Assembly: GCF_036588685.1 (NCBI RefSeq)
Contig: NC_086374.1
Span: 37,936,886-38,000,885 of the forward strand
Source of the DNA: Mytilus trossulus
Taxonomy: Eukaryota > Mollusca > Bivalvia > Mytilida > Mytilidae
Reading direction: 5' to 3'
DNA length: 64,000 bases
A program made the translations under genes and the position numbers. Each line of letters opens with the position of its first letter. Within the stretch, counting starts at the first letter, position 1. Positions 34,210 to 47,399 of this stretch are shown here, one piece after another. The notes beneath the pieces were generated by a model that searched no databases, was not told the origin of the DNA, and saw only the letters and a program-made list of their open reading frames with translations.

Positions 34210-35821
34210 CTATTTTGATTATATTGAATTAGAATATTAATGCCAGACATAAAAAAAACTTTGTGGAAAACTCTTAGGAGAAAGTCCTACTAAAATGGAA
34301 ATGGGAGTATATACCAACATATAAACATTCCTGAACGTTTTAAGTTCGTGAGGCGACTTTAATTACAATTCATAAAGAATAAAAATAAATTTGAAAAAAG
34401 GCAATTTGAACATGCCTACAAAATTATATGATAAAAAAAAACGACACTAAAAGATCGTGGACAGTGGAAACATAAAACTTTATCTTGTGACAAACTGTAT
34501 TCTGAGCAATCATTACAACTGGACACACCAATTCACATAAACTTGACCCTTGGATAAAAACTTAAAGCACATCGTAAAGGAATATCAGGTACATATATTC
34601 CTAACCCTTAGGAAACTGACAGATTTGTGTAAATTTTGTTCAACACCTCTGAGTCAGCATATTTTGCAGGAACGCAAGAAAAAACTTCTTTCCGGCTTGA
34701 ATGATAAAGAAAACAATTCTTTAGACTATGCGAAAATTATTTTCTGACTCAAAGTTTTTATTTCTTAGAAAGTGAAAGAGGTTTCATCATTTAACAGAGC
34801 AGGCCATGTCATTAGAAATTTTAAAAGGCTTTACAATGAATAATGGCAGAAAAAAGTACAATCTCAAAAATACTGTACTCCGAGAAAAATTCGGAAAAAT
34901 TCGGAAAAATTACGGATTTTTTTATAGACGATAGACGATCTCCAAAATGTAAGATAAGTTAAATCACTAAAATACCGAACTCCGGGAATTTCCCCACGGA
35001 AATCCCTAATCAAATGGCTTTACACTAAAATTGTAGGTACTCATATGTTAACATTAGATTTTAAATAATATAACAACCTTTTTGAAAATATTATGAATTT
35101 TTATGGGCTTTGTCACATCTTTCCTTTGGTGTTTTTTTTTTCTTCTCATTTATACAAATATTCTGCACCCAACATGCTTTCAGTAGACACTGTTGTTCCA
35201 AACAAGCTACTGATTTTCTTCCAGTGTGACAGTAAAGGTACAGTTGTATTCCATAACAGCATCACTAATGTATAAAAACTCTAGGATCAGATAGGCTTAT
35301 GTTGTTGATGCTGTAATTTTCTGTTTTAATGATTAAAATTACCATAAGGTCTCTTTGTTTTTTGCATGATATGCTACATTTTGCTGATATTGACATACAG
35401 TTATAAGCCAAAATCTAACAAAAAATCCCTCTCAGACCAAAAATATAAGGGCTGTCTTTTAACTGTTAGTGAGAAGAAAGTTTTTGCTCTATGCTGAAGG
35501 CCTGTGATTAATGAAAAGAAATAAGAAATAAAAGTGTTTTTACTTTTCTTTTGGTGATTTCATGTTTGTGAAGTGATTTTGTGACATAAATTGATACAAC
35601 ATATTCATTGTTAAATATGGCAAAGATGTATGAAATCTTCTTTGCAGTACAGCCACCAATATTAGAGTTTTAAACAGCATGACTTCAAATCTGAAAATTT
35701 AGGATGCTTTTAGTATAAATATTATTAAATATTTTTTTGTATGTTTTTTAACTCTTATTTATTATGATGAGTTGTTATTCCACTGATCAAGATTACAGGG
35801 AGGATAGAAATCTAAAGAGAC
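34210..35821. other. AT-rich gap, no gene recognised
   Basis: No exon, domain or structured repeat stands out. Short ORFs at 34550-34747 and 35093-35275 lack recognisable features. Confidence 0.5.
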
Positions 35822-36812
35822 TAGTTTATCTCTTTAACTTTTTTATATGGCTAACTCACTTGTGGGTGAAAAGAAAGTCGAGTGTGTAAATCTTTCCTGC
35901 CAGTACAAAGCCTCTACACTATCCAAGACTTCTACAGTGCCTCCCCGCGACAGCACACGGTAACTGGACATTAGTCATGCCTTGAAGACCTGGACTTTGC
36001 AGACGATATCTGTCAGCTTTCCCATCGCCATGAAGATTCACAAAAGCAAGCAGCCAACCTTGAAACAACTGCAAAACAAGTAGGGCTATACATAAATGCA
36101 AAAAAGACAAAATCCATGAGGGTAAATTCAAACCAACTTAACAAAACCAAAGTGAGAGATGCTGAAATTGAAGATGTCCGTGAATTCACATATCTTGGAA
36201 GTGTAATCAGTACATCAGGTGGGACAGATGAAGACATCCAATCAAGAAAAAGAAAAGCTCAACAAGCCTTTGCTATCCTAAAACCAGTCTGGAGGAGCAA
36301 AGCGCTCAGATCGAACACCATAATCAGGATCGTCAACTCAAATGTAAAATCTATACTTCTCTATGGGTCAGAAACTTGGAGACTGACAGCTGCATCAACA
36401 AAAACATTACAAGTTTTCATGAACAGGTGCCTTAGAAACATCATTGGAATTAAGTGGCCAAACACAATCAGCAACAAAGAGTTATGGAAAAGGACAAGAC
36501 AAGAACCAATAGAAAGAACGATAACAACAAGAAGATGGAAATGGATTGGACACACTTTACGTAAAAGCAACACAAATGTAACAAGACAGGCACTAGATTG
36601 GAATCCCCAAGGGCATCGTAAAAGAGGGCGACCAAAATCCACCTGGCGCAGAGATTTAACATCTGATCTTCTGAAAATTGGGAAAACATGGGGTGAAGCA
36701 AAGAAACTAGCCAAGGACAGGAAAAGATGTAAAGCTACTGTAGTCGCCCTATGTCCCCCATGGGACGAAGTGGATTAAGTCAAGTAGTTTATCTCTTTAA
36801 CTTTTTTATATG
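35822..36812 (+). mobile_element. 5'-truncated non-LTR retrotransposon with 28-bp target-site duplication
   Basis: An exact 28-bp direct repeat beginning 'tagtttatctctttaacttt' flanks the insert (35822-35849 and 36785-36812). The enclosed 935 bp holds the 3' end of a LINE reverse-transcriptase ORF. There is no poly-A tail; the copy ends 'gattaagtcaag'. The perfect duplication suggests a fairly young insertion. Confidence 0.92.
35975..36778 (+). pseudogene. LINE reverse transcriptase, C-terminal fragment
   Basis: An open frame without a proper start runs from 35975 to the TAA at 36776-36778. It contains the RT catalytic box 'LEDLDFADDI' (FADD at 35994-36005), then 'FTYLGSVIS', 'ILLYGSETW', 'RWKWIGHTLR' and 'KRGRPKSTWRRDL', all standard for C-terminal LINE ORF2-type proteins. 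Upstream, 'NWTL' is in another frame, so a frameshift precedes the FADD box. Endonuclease and most RT fingers are missing, so it is not functional. Confidence 0.92.
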
Positions 36813-38575
36813 TCTGTCCCAAGTCATGAATCATGTAATTGTATGTCTTTGGTCATATATAAATGTGTTTTTTTCTGTTGTTATTTATAGAAATTAAGTA
36901 TTGATGGTATCTATTCATTGAAACTCTTTTTACACTCAGGATGATTTAAATATAAAGAAAATATGTGGTATGATTGTCAATGTAACAGCTATCACAGGAC
37001 AAGCATGTAAACAACTACAGCTTCAAAAAACTTAACACTTTATATAGACACCTGTTATCTATCACTTTAAATCAAAGGGAAATAACTCAATCACATAATG
37101 AAAAGGTTTAAATCTTGACAAGAAAAGTCGTGAAAATGAACTAAACCTTCATTTCATCACAGGAACCAGCATACTATAAAAGAAATTTCTTCTGTGTTTT
37201 CATGTTAATGAACGGACGCTGATTCCCCAAATCAATAACCAATTTTGACTTCGAATATCCAGCTAAAAAGAGGAGGTTTGGTATGATTTCCAATGAGACA
37301 AATATCCACCAACTACAGGTTGAGTTCAAGATGTGGTTTGTTAATCATGTCATAGGTTAATAATTCATTGATGTATAGGTATAGCCTTTATTCATTTATT
37401 TATACCATTAAATATTAATAAAATAAACAATGTACATATAACATCACTTTTATTTATATCACATATAAAATAAAATTGTAAACATTTCTAAAATATGATT
37501 GTATTAATGTGTAAAATTTATCAATAGTATCAATAAAATAAAACAAAGCTCTCCAAGTAATATGAAACCTCAAGTTTGAAAAAAAAGTTAGATGTTTTAT
37601 AGACTTGAATAACTAAGTTTTACTCTTAAACATTGAAGCACTTTTTTTTAAAAAAGAATACACTTTATATGATAAAAATTTTCATAAATGTACTGATATT
37701 TAATTATTGGCTTCCAAGACATTAATTTGCCAACGAATTCCTGTATGCAGTAATTGGTTAGAGAACGGAAAACAACTTTAGAAACATACAGAACAGATGT
37801 ACAGACAACCAGGGTAAAACTTAATGCCCCATCCCCTACAGCAGGGGCAGAAAAACATGCATGCAAGACTTAACAAATGTAGTAAATATATGGATGCATT
37901 GATTAAATAGTTTCGACAAACTCAAAATTTCTCATATGACTTTAAATAGAGATAACTTAATCAGAAATAAATCAAATAAAAAACTGTATACAAAAATAGA
38001 GAAAAAAAAATCAACATTCTTATTATAAAGTTTGTATACACGAAAAGACAAAAATTTATAACAAATAATGTAAATTTGAAAAAAACATAATAACAAACTA
38101 TTGAAAAGAATGTTAATTGAAAACTGCTATATAAACAGTGTATATAAATCTCTAATTTATAACCCAGTATCAGACAAAATGTTTCATCTATCATTCATAG
38201 TTTGGAATGGAAAAATTGTATAAAAATATTTCTCTGTTATAGATAACCAGAAGCTAAATTAGACTAAATGATTATGAGTTACCTCCCTTAAAGAAAAACA
38301 CTCTTTATGAAGATAATTTGTAATTTTATGCATCAGTACAGAACCAAAAAATAGCAAAGTAATGCAATCAAAGAACCAAAAAACTAAAATAATATCACTA
38401 TATAAATCATTCAAAAGGGGAAAATCACCCCTTTTTTTTTTTAGCAATTTAGTCAAACAAATCTATTAAATAATCAGTGTTTTCCATATATCATATTAAA
38501 ATTATTTTTCAGTTATAATCTTTAACAAATTATGATTTTTAATCACTCAGAGTAATCTTAATATATTCTAAATTC
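36813..38575. other. AT-rich gap with short repeat heads
   Basis: 36951-37020 and 37262-37320 are head fragments of the 'ccaatgagacaa' SINE-like repeat. The rest is AT-rich 3' flank of the glycosylase gene with no recognised gene. Confidence 0.5.
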
Positions 38576-38716
38576 AGTGGCGGATCCAGAACTTTTCATA
38601 AGGGGGGCCCGGTACGGTCATGCTTCAGTGATTCCCTATATAATCAACCAAATTTTCCCACAAAAGAGGGGGACCGAAACCCCACCTCCCCCCAGGGCCC
38701 CATGTGGGTCCGCCTA
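38576..38716 (+). mobile_element. 'cagtggcggatccag' element, second copy
   Basis: It opens 'cagtggcggatccagaactt' and ends 'catgtgggtccgccta'. A 30-bp inverted scrap of the same end lies at 39566-39597 ('gttctggatccaccactg'), inside an intron of the glycosylase gene. Confidence 0.7.
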
Positions 38717-39023
38717 TGAAATTATATTGACGAAAAATCTTAAAAACTGGTCAATAATTAATTAAATAAATACATACATATAAGCTTAACAGAAAAAAAC
38801 AATGTAGTACAATGGCGATTGTAAATGTAATAGTTTGTCATAAACTATTAACTTAAATTAACAGAATTATAAGATTAAATGTTATGTCATATCTCATAGC
38901 AATCCATCACATTACATAAATAAACAAACTATATGTATTGATATGGCACAAATATTCTCGTATATCTAACAAATAAATTACAAAATTCTTAAATTAAATA
39001 TCCCTCAAATTAATATTATAAAA

Positions 39024-42000
39024 TCACAGTGTCCAATTTATTTCTTCTTTATTCCATTTCTTCAGTTGTGCATTTACATTAGAAAAACATTTACATCCTA
39101 GCCATTTACTGAATGAGAGTGGTGAAGGATGAGCTGTTTTTATCACAGAATGTCTAGATGAATCAATCAGTTTCTCCTTCTTATGAGCAAAGTTTCCCCA
39201 GAGAACAAACACAACACCTGAACATTTACTGCTGATAATTCTGATGACATCATCTGTAAAGGTTTGCCATCCATACTTGGCATGAGAATTTGGTTTGTGA
39301 GCTCTGAAAATAAAGAGACATTTTTCATAGCAAAGCAGGTGGGAATCTTCAATGCACATCACATTTTACAATACGAAATTGACAGTTCAGAGTATATCCT
39401 AACTTATCTGAAATTACACAACTTCTTCAATGCACCAAAAACCAGAAGTTTCAACAATGAATGGTAAGAAAGTGGATTAGAGACAAAAACAGAAAAGATG
39501 GGGAAAATTTGGTAGATTATAGTGAATCACTGAAACATGATGGGAGCTTCCTCCCCTTAAGTCAGTTATGAAAAGTTCTGGATCCACCACTGCCTACCTC
39601 TGTCCATTTAAGTTATCACATTTTCATTTGATTTACTTACTCTACTGTGAGGGTAGCATTTATCAACAATACACCTCTCTCAGCCCACTTCTCTAGACAT
39701 CCAGTGGTGGGTTCTACATTAAAGTTCTTTATATTTTGATCATTCAACAACTCTTTGTAAATGTTCTTCAGTGAAGGTGGAAGTCGCATACCATCTGGTA
39801 CAGAGAAAGACATACCCATAGCCTAAAATAAAATAGGTAAAAGATATTATTTCATGAGATGGAATATAAAAGGACATAAGTAATAGTCATGTACTCAAAG
39901 TAACTTATAAATATCTACCTGTACATATAATATCAGTCAATAACCACTAGAAATAAAATAAAAAGAAGTAGTACACAATATCTAATAAAATAGGATTACT
40001 GTACATTCAGAATTTTCAGTACTATTTTATAACACTAATTGCAAAGAAATAAAAATTGCTAGCCAAGGCTTAGGATCCAACCCCCTCCTCTTCACCCTTG
40101 GAAGATTAATATAATATTTGTGTATACAGTGTACAAATGTAGTGCCCTTTTAAGACAGATAGAAGTTATGCCAACTCTTGATTTCATCATAGTTTACCAA
40201 TGACAGCACTTGTACTCTTTAGTTCAGAGGTGTAAAATGACTGTGTCCAGTGTTTACAAATTTTACAAAGCAAAAACTGCATATGCACTGTATATGTTGA
40301 TATGCCAGCATTTGCACAAGGAACTTCAATTAGCTGATTAAGACTTCAAATTTGTCACTAAATATCATCCATCGTTTTGGTGGTAAAGACATGTTGCATA
40401 TAAATCTGCACATGTCAATGATCTATTTTCATTTTCTAGTTTCTACACAAGAGTTTTTGATTGGATTCAGCTAGTTACAACTGTAACTCATGAAAATCAT
40501 TACCTCATGCCTCATGGATCACAAATTTTGACTTATCCTGACAAGGAACAGTTTGTATGTGGACCCATGGCTAAAAAAGATGAGGTGTAAAAAAAAAAAA
40601 AACTTTCATTTAAATTTTGATAGCATTATGTGTATACAGCATTTCCTGAAATAGCAATAATTTACCTTGCATTTTTTGGAAAATTGTAAAACAATCACAA
40701 TAAAATGCTTTCAAATATTTATGGATATTTAATATTGTCTGTCAGTGACTCAATGAAGGGTTGTTGGATTTGTTTAAAATTTTACACAAAAACTGAATAT
40801 TGATTTTTTTTTTAAATTAAGAAAATAGACATATGTAAAAATAACATGATGCACATCCAGAGCTTCACAGACTAAATTTTAAAAATACACACCTGTCCAT
40901 CATCATGGTAAGGATCTTGTCCTAATATAACAACTTTCACCTGCAAATAATAAATATCTCTGATTAATTGATTCAAATGTCTAGATTTGTCAGACTTTTG
41001 CTGCTAGATTTATAGATCTTTGAATTTTGCATCACAACTTTATTTATATATATTTAAGGAATGACTGTAATATTTTTTCTGTCTATGAAGAAATAACATT
41101 TAAATGTTAGTGCACACTGAATAACTGGCTTGGCAGGTTATTTAACAGTGTGCACCACATTTTTATGTTATTTCGAATAGACAGAAAAAATATTACAGTC
41201 ATTTCTTATAATCTAATTCTAAATTCCAACTTAAACCGTAGAAAACCATGAAAAAGCGTTGATGACATCACAGTCACATTACTAAATTATGTCTATGGGC
41301 TCATAACAAAATAACATCAACCAATCAAAAGACGCGTTACATCCTAAATTAAATTATATATATATATATGTTAAGGGCTTTGTTAACATCTTTGAAATTT
41401 TAGTATCTGCCAAAATATTTAATTGACACTTAAGAATCCATCAAAATAAAAACCGTCAAAATTTTTCATACATTGTAGCCCCTAAATTGATTTTACATTG
41501 ACGAAAATATCTCCCTATACAGTAATATATAATGACTGATACCTCGTCAAGTGGTGTCTTGTTGAAAGCATTAAATATCAAATCTTTTGGTGGGAAAATT
41601 TGTACACCTTTTTTATAGTCTTTCTGTAAGAGAACTTCTAAATCTTTAAAATAATCCTTTTGAAATTCATCTTTCAATGCTGATGCCCACCCAGCATCTT
41701 TAATGTAGGAAACTAAGTTCAAGACAGAATGTTTACCTGAAAATAAAGGATAATACATTAATAAGTTAAAATAAATGATAATACATTAATAAGTTAAAAT
41801 GAATATATAATATGAAGTTATTGGTTTTCATCATGCTAAGACATACAATCTGTTTTTTTTGTCATTAAAAAACATAAACTTGCTATTTTTGGGGGTATCA
41901 GTTGTCTACTTTTACAAAAGTTAAAAACATTTCTGTATTTCTGATTATGTCTTTATATAAAAATTATTCTTTACATATGAATTAGAGATGTCAGGTATCC

Positions 42001-42857
42001 GTCATTACAAAACTATAACTGAATAATACTTAAACCCATCTATAGGTCTACATGCAGTCATCAACAAAAGAAAGTTGTCATCTGTCATTCAATCAATCAA
42101 CCAGTAAACATTGAACAGAGTTAGTGTAAAGACACCTTAAACAGTCTAAGAAAAGAAAAAAACATAAGAACATTGTATACACAGACTCTAGGACCATATG
42201 TTTTCAAAATTGTTTAGCAATACATATTCAGTTATCTCTTAATTTCATAAAATTAATTTTTGTTAAAATTGATGACTTTCAAATTAAATTTATTGGAAGG
42301 ATTGATGAGTTGATAGTATTTGCACTTAACCACAGGTCCATCAGCCCAGGCTTGTAAAAATGTTATCAAGCATGCAAAAATCTTGTCAACAGGCCAAATA
42401 GAATCCAATCAATATTTTCATTAAGTTCAGCTTCATGTCTTTAGATTCTAAAATTTATTGTGAAAACCATTAAGATTGAGTTACATTGATTGTATCTAAA
42501 TTTATAGGCTCTTTAACACAATATCAAAATTAAAATTAGGATGTGAAGTGAATGTGTGAGCAAACCTGTAGTATAACTTTTAGCTGAGGAGTTTGTATTT
42601 GTAACATTATTTTCAGTCTTTCTGTCCTTTGCTTTGGACTTTGCCTTTATTTGTTTTGGTTTGGATTTTCCCTTCAATACTTTGGGTATAGATTTTGCCT
42701 TAATTCCTTTTGATTTGGATTGTGCATTTTTCTTATTTTGTTTTGGCTTTTGGCTGATTGATTTCTTCTTCCCAGCAGCTGTTGTTCTGTTAACCTTCGC
42801 CTTTTTAGTTAGTGATGAATCTTCAGAAGTTGAAGCAGCTTTTCTCTTGGGTGGCAT
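39024..42857 (-). CDS. UNG: Uracil-DNA glycosylase (family 1 UDG)
   Basis: This enzyme removes uracil from DNA to start base-excision repair. Five exons on the minus strand join in perfect phase: 42857-42566, 41736-41543, 40940-40893, 39822-39641 and 39303-39024 (TGA). They give 996 nt, 331 aa, close to nuclear UNG size. Residues 163-178 hold the water-activating loop 'GQDPYH' with catalytic Asp171. '[11 protein letters not shown]' forms the uracil-pocket strand, '[10 protein letters not shown]' and '[13 protein letters not shown]' follow, and 'HPSPLS' (297-302) supplies the catalytic His297 and minor-groove loop. Exon 1 is a Lys/Ser-rich, low-complexity N-terminus beginning MPPKRKAAS with clear nuclear-localisation character. 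It lacks the QxxxxFF-type PCNA box at the extreme N-terminus known from vertebrate nuclear UNG. The start is the first Met of that exon. A separate mitochondrial first exon is possible but not seen. Confidence 0.96.
41057..41208. mobile_element. 152-bp palindromic MITE in UNG intron 2
   Basis: 'gaatgactgtaatatttttt' on the left pairs with 'aaaaaatattacagtcattt' on the right. Pairing extends about 65 bp per arm through 'gtgcacactg'/'cagtgtgcac'. It is non-coding. Confidence 0.85.
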
Positions 42858-42879
42858 TTTCTATCAATATAAAAGATAA

Positions 42880-43789
42880 TTTGTATTTGTACATACTATA
42901 TTCATTGCCATGATAGTCATATTACTGATGATATATAATCTATTTCATTCGTAAACAGACGTGCATTTACTGATAATATTATTACTCATGTGCAATAATA
43001 TACAAATTAATATATTGTCATAATGTCTTACTCCAAGAGGAGATGTTTTACCAATTTTTGTAATTACTGCTGTGGCAAAAAATTACTAGAAGACAGTTCA
43101 CAACTTGTTATCTCGCCTGCCTTCACATATGATTTCCATTCTCAATCTTATTTATTAGAAACTGTCTAGGGCAAATCACTCTTTATTTTATCCTAAAAAT
43201 ATGATAATAATTGTAGGCCCAGACTTCTCAAAATGTTATTTCCCGTAAATTTACATACCCCCTGAAAAATGCACAAATCTTAGAACTTGTCTGAAACATT
43301 TGAAATATAAATTGATTATAATCTTTAACATATTTTATAATATAAATTTTGTATAAATCAAACTATGTAAGAGTTCTCACAAGATAGAATTAAGACCATT
43401 CAAAATAAATAATCATGTTGATAAGAAACAAAATAATAATATTAAAATGAATTCAATAGTTACAATGTATATTAATTTGGGTTGGAGTATAACTAAGAAA
43501 TAACAGCATGAACAGGGCTTTGAACTTAATTGACACAACAAACACAGGTGCAAGCTTTGTTTATACATTGTAGTATGTTCGTCTTTCATTAATATGTTTA
43601 CGAAAGGTAATAACAAAAATACTGCATCCAACTTAAAATTGTAACCTTTCTAAAGACGTTTAAGATTCATCCGAGTTTTCTCAAGTACTCAAGTATCATG
43701 ACTGAGTATCCGAGTATCAAATTTCAGATATTTTGACATCCCTATTATAAATGGACTTAGTTTTTCTTTCAGTTAACAGTACATACAGT
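42880..43789. other. UNG upstream region
   Basis: This holds the 5' flank of the glycosylase gene. It is AT-rich and no promoter motif can be assigned. The 72-codon ORF at 43413-43631 has no recognisable features. Confidence 0.4.
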
Positions 43790-43918
43790 TAGTCCAAATA
43801 ATTATGACGTCTTGAAAGGCTATTATAATTTTTTTCTTTGACGCCTTACATCGACGATGTAAGGCGTGAAAGACAAAAATTATAATAGCCTTTCAAGACG
43901 TCATAATTATTTGGACTA
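43790..43918. mobile_element. 129-bp near-perfect palindrome with 10-bp target-site duplication
   Basis: 'tagtccaaataattatgacg' on the left is the exact inverse of 'cgtcataattatttggacta' on the right, and pairing continues almost to the centre ('acatcgacgatgt'). Both sides are flanked by the direct repeat 'tacatacagt' (43780-43789 and 43919-43928). A 10-bp duplication would fit a Mutator-like MITE; that class call is inference. Confidence 0.9.
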
Positions 43919-44586
43919 TACATACAGTCTGCAGTTAAATTTTCAATACATTTATAAATTTCATAAACTTTCCGGGATTTTTACCAAACTTGAACAGAAG
44001 CTTCTAACAATTAAACGACACTCATGGTACATGTAGTATCGAGAGGAATATTTTTATTATTTTTGTTCCTCATTTAATGATTTTTCCTTTTTGTTGAGCC
44101 TGCTAACTATTAACAGCAAAAGTAGGCAAAACACTGGGTTCCGCAGAACCCTTACACATTTTTTTTATGTTTAGGAGTTAAGTATGTTATCCACTTTCAC
44201 TAAACTACTACAAATTTTGTTTAGGGGCCAGCTGAAACCTGCTTCTAGATACATGTACAGCATTTTCTGGCTGTATTGAAGAACCATTGGTAGTCATCAG
44301 CTGTTTTTTTATATATCTTAAGTAGGGCTGTTTTCTTTTTAACACTTTCCCCATTTCAAAATGAATGGGTGAAAACTCAGTTTATTCTTTTGAAAGAGGT
44401 AAGAGGCGTATGTCAGAAATATGTGACAAACATGAAAAGAAACACATTTAAATTCAAGAAATTAGTTATTTTCTAACTAAAATTTTTGGTGTATGACGAT
44501 AAAATGTACTTTCTGTAAAACGATAAAAACATCAATTGATTCTGATGAATCAAGTTAAATTTTTTTCCAAATATGAAGGCAATGAT

Positions 44587-44758
44587 AATACACCTTATCG
44601 CTATTTATCCGCCATTACTAGATATCACACAGGTTCCCGTAAAATTTTGACGTCATAAAACAAAATATCTGATGCCACAATGGAAAAATGATTGTCGTAT
44701 GCGTCAAAAGGTCAAGCGGCTGTGTCAGCCGAGTAGGCTAATAGCTAAAAGGTGTATT
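44587..44758. mobile_element. 172-bp MITE
   Basis: 'aatacaccttatcgctatt' on the left and 'aatagctaaaaggtgtatt' on the right are inverted with a few mismatches. The interior is non-coding. Confidence 0.7.
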
Positions 44759-44973
44759 ATTTGAGACCTCTACTGATCATGATTAGGATATTTGTGGTCT
44801 AATCCCAGTACAATTTTAACCAATTTGACCTTTAAGATAACCAAAAATGACTGATTGACGCCTGACGCTAGAGGGCATTATTAGTATTACCCTCTTAATA
44901 TGATTTTTTTTTTAATAGATTGTTGGTTGCTTGATCATGTTGATGTCCAGTGGCAAATATTTAATGCATATTA

Positions 44974-46955
44974 AACCAGATGCTCCGCAGGGCGTAGCTT
45001 TATACGACCGCAGAGGTTGAACCCTGAACGGTTGGGGCAAGTATGGACACAACATGCAAGCTGGATTCAGCTCTAAATTTGGATTGTGATTAAATAGTTG
45101 ACACAGCATAGGTTTCTGACACAGAATGAATGTGTTCTAATGAACTTAAAATTTTTGTTTTCTCTTAGAGCAATTCACTATGCTGTTGAATATTAATCCT
45201 CTCAAAAAAATGTTTGAAGACATTTTCATTTTATTTATGAAATTTCATTTCAAATGAGAAAATTGAACCCAATTTTTTTAATCACATCCCCCTTTCCTTT
45301 ATTCCAAATTAATCTCAATTAAATTTCTAATTGAGTTTGCAACAATAACTACTCATTTAAATACATCATAAAATATTAAGATGTAAAAAAACTGCTTGTT
45401 ATCACTGAATGGTAAAGATTATTTTAATTTATCAGTTGGTAGTAAAAAGTGAATATACATTGTATATAACAAAGATTTGAGTTGATTCTGGACAAAGAAA
45501 GATAACTCCAATTAAAAAAAAATATTGCTATTTCACAATATTGTGCAATTAGATATTTCTTGCTTACTATTCTGGACAAAGAAAGATAACTCTAATTAAA
45601 AAAAAATATTGCTATTTCACAATATTGTGCAATTAGATATTTCTTGCCATTGTGCAATACTGTGCAATTGAAAAGACTTGCTATTGCACAATACTTAATA
45701 TAATATTTTAGATCCTGATTTGGACCAACTTGAAAACTGGGCTCATAATCAAAAATCTAAGAACATGTTTGGATTCAGCATATCAAAGAACCCCAAGATT
45801 TTAATTTTTGTTAAAATCAAACTAAGTTTAATTTTGGACCCTTTGGACTTTATAATGTAGACCAATTTGAAAACAGGACCAAAAATGAAGAATCTACATA
45901 CACAGTTAGATTTGGCATATCAAAGAACCCCATTTATTCAATTTTTAATGAAATCAAACAATGTTTAATTTTGGACCCCGATTTGGACCAACTTGAAAAC
46001 TGGGCCAATAATCAAGAATCTAAATACATTTTTAGATTCAGCATATCAAAGAACCCAACTGATTAATTTTTTGTCAAAATCAAACAAAGTTTAATTTTGG
46101 ACCCTTTGGACCTTAATGTAGACCAATTTGAAAATGGGACCAAAAATTAAGAATCTACATACTGTGATACACAGTTAGATTCCACATATCAAAGAACCCC
46201 AATTATTCAATTCTTGATGAAATCAAACAAAGTTTAATTTTGGACCCTTTGGGCCCATTTTTCCTAAACTGTTAGGACCAAAACTCCCAAAATCAATACC
46301 AACCTTCCTTTTATGGTCATAAACCTTGTGTTTAAATTTCATAGATTTCTATTTACATATACTAAAGTTATGGTGTGAAAACCAAGAAAAATGCTTATTT
46401 GGGTCCCTTTTTGGCCCCTAATTCCTAAACTGTTGGGACCAAAACTCCCAAAATCGACACCAACCTTCCTTTTGTGGTCATGAACATTGTGTATAAATTT
46501 CATTGATTTCTATTAACTTAAACTAAAGTTATTGTGCGAAAACCAAGAATAATGCTTATTTGGGCCCTTTTTTGGCCCCTAATTCCTAAACTGTTGAAAC
46601 CAAAACTCCCAAAATCAATACCAACCTTTCTTTTGTGGTCATAAACCTTGTGTCAAAATTTCATAGATTTCTATTAACTTAAACTAAAGTTATAGCACGA
46701 AAACCAGGAAAATGCTTATTTGGGCCCTTTTTGGCCCCTAATTCCTAAAATGTTGGGACCAAAACTCCCAAAATCAATACCAACCTTCCTTTTGTGGTCA
46801 TAAACCTTGTGTTAAAATTTCATAGATTTCTATTCACTTTTACTAAAGTTAGAGTGCGAAAACTAAAAGTATTCGGACGACGACGACGACGACGACGACG
46901 CCAACGTGATAGCAATATACGACGAATTTTTTTTCAAAATTTGCGGTCGTATAAA
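44974..46955 (-). mobile_element. 2-kb 'tacgaccgca' non-autonomous element, copy A (inverted)
   Basis: It is bounded by 'aaccagatgctccgcagggc' and 'tttgcggtcgtataa'. The motif 'tatacgaccgca' occurs in inverse orientation at the two ends, 28 bp in from one of them. Inside are about four units of about 180 bp ('ggcccctaattcctaaactg', 'ccaaaactcccaaaatc'), about four units of about 120 bp ('gaatctacatacacagttag', 'catatcaaagaacccca'), AT-rich 'cacaatattgtgcaat' palindromes and a (gac)n microsatellite near 46878. There is no coding capacity. Copies B and C are at 57917 and 61789. Confidence 0.9.
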
Positions 46956-47089
46956 AATATCAAATAATAATGATCAAATAAAGTGAAATCTCACTAAAAG
47001 GTTAACATACAATGTTTAAAAAGACTGATGTCTATAAAATATGTTAGATATCTATTAAATATGTCAAGCTCGTCCTTTTTCATATGTAT

Positions 47090-47396
47090 GATTTACTAGA
47101 AATCGAAAGCGGAAGTGCCGAACAGTACAGTAAACAATACACATCCACATAAAATATAAACCGCCTATTCACTCTTTGTTTAGTGAGAGATTCGTTTTAA
47201 AATAAATAATGTTTACTTTGAGTATATTTGTTTTATATATCAGTTGTATTGGAATGACTTTGAAAGCAGGGTTAAAATTTTAGAAGCGTAGTAATTTTTG
47301 AGAAAAGAGAACTTCCGACATCTTTGTTTACTTCCTGTGAAATTAGATAGCGCCAAATTTCATTAATTCGCTGATTGAAAGCTGTTAGGGTGCGAC
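47090..47396 (+). promoter_or_regulatory. Candidate promoter and 5' UTR exon of the dehydrogenase gene
   Basis: This interval is less AT-rich than its surroundings and has ETS-like 'cttcctgt' (about 47332). It ends at a consensus donor 'gtaagtat' (47397). Splicing from 47396 to the acceptor at 49037-49038, one base before the ATG, would give a normal non-coding first exon. This is inference. Confidence 0.35.
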
Positions 47397-47399
47397 GTA

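Noticed and set aside
36361-36714. Minus-strand ORFs opposite the LINE fragment
   Set aside because: These are shadows of the plus-strand reverse-transcriptase frame.
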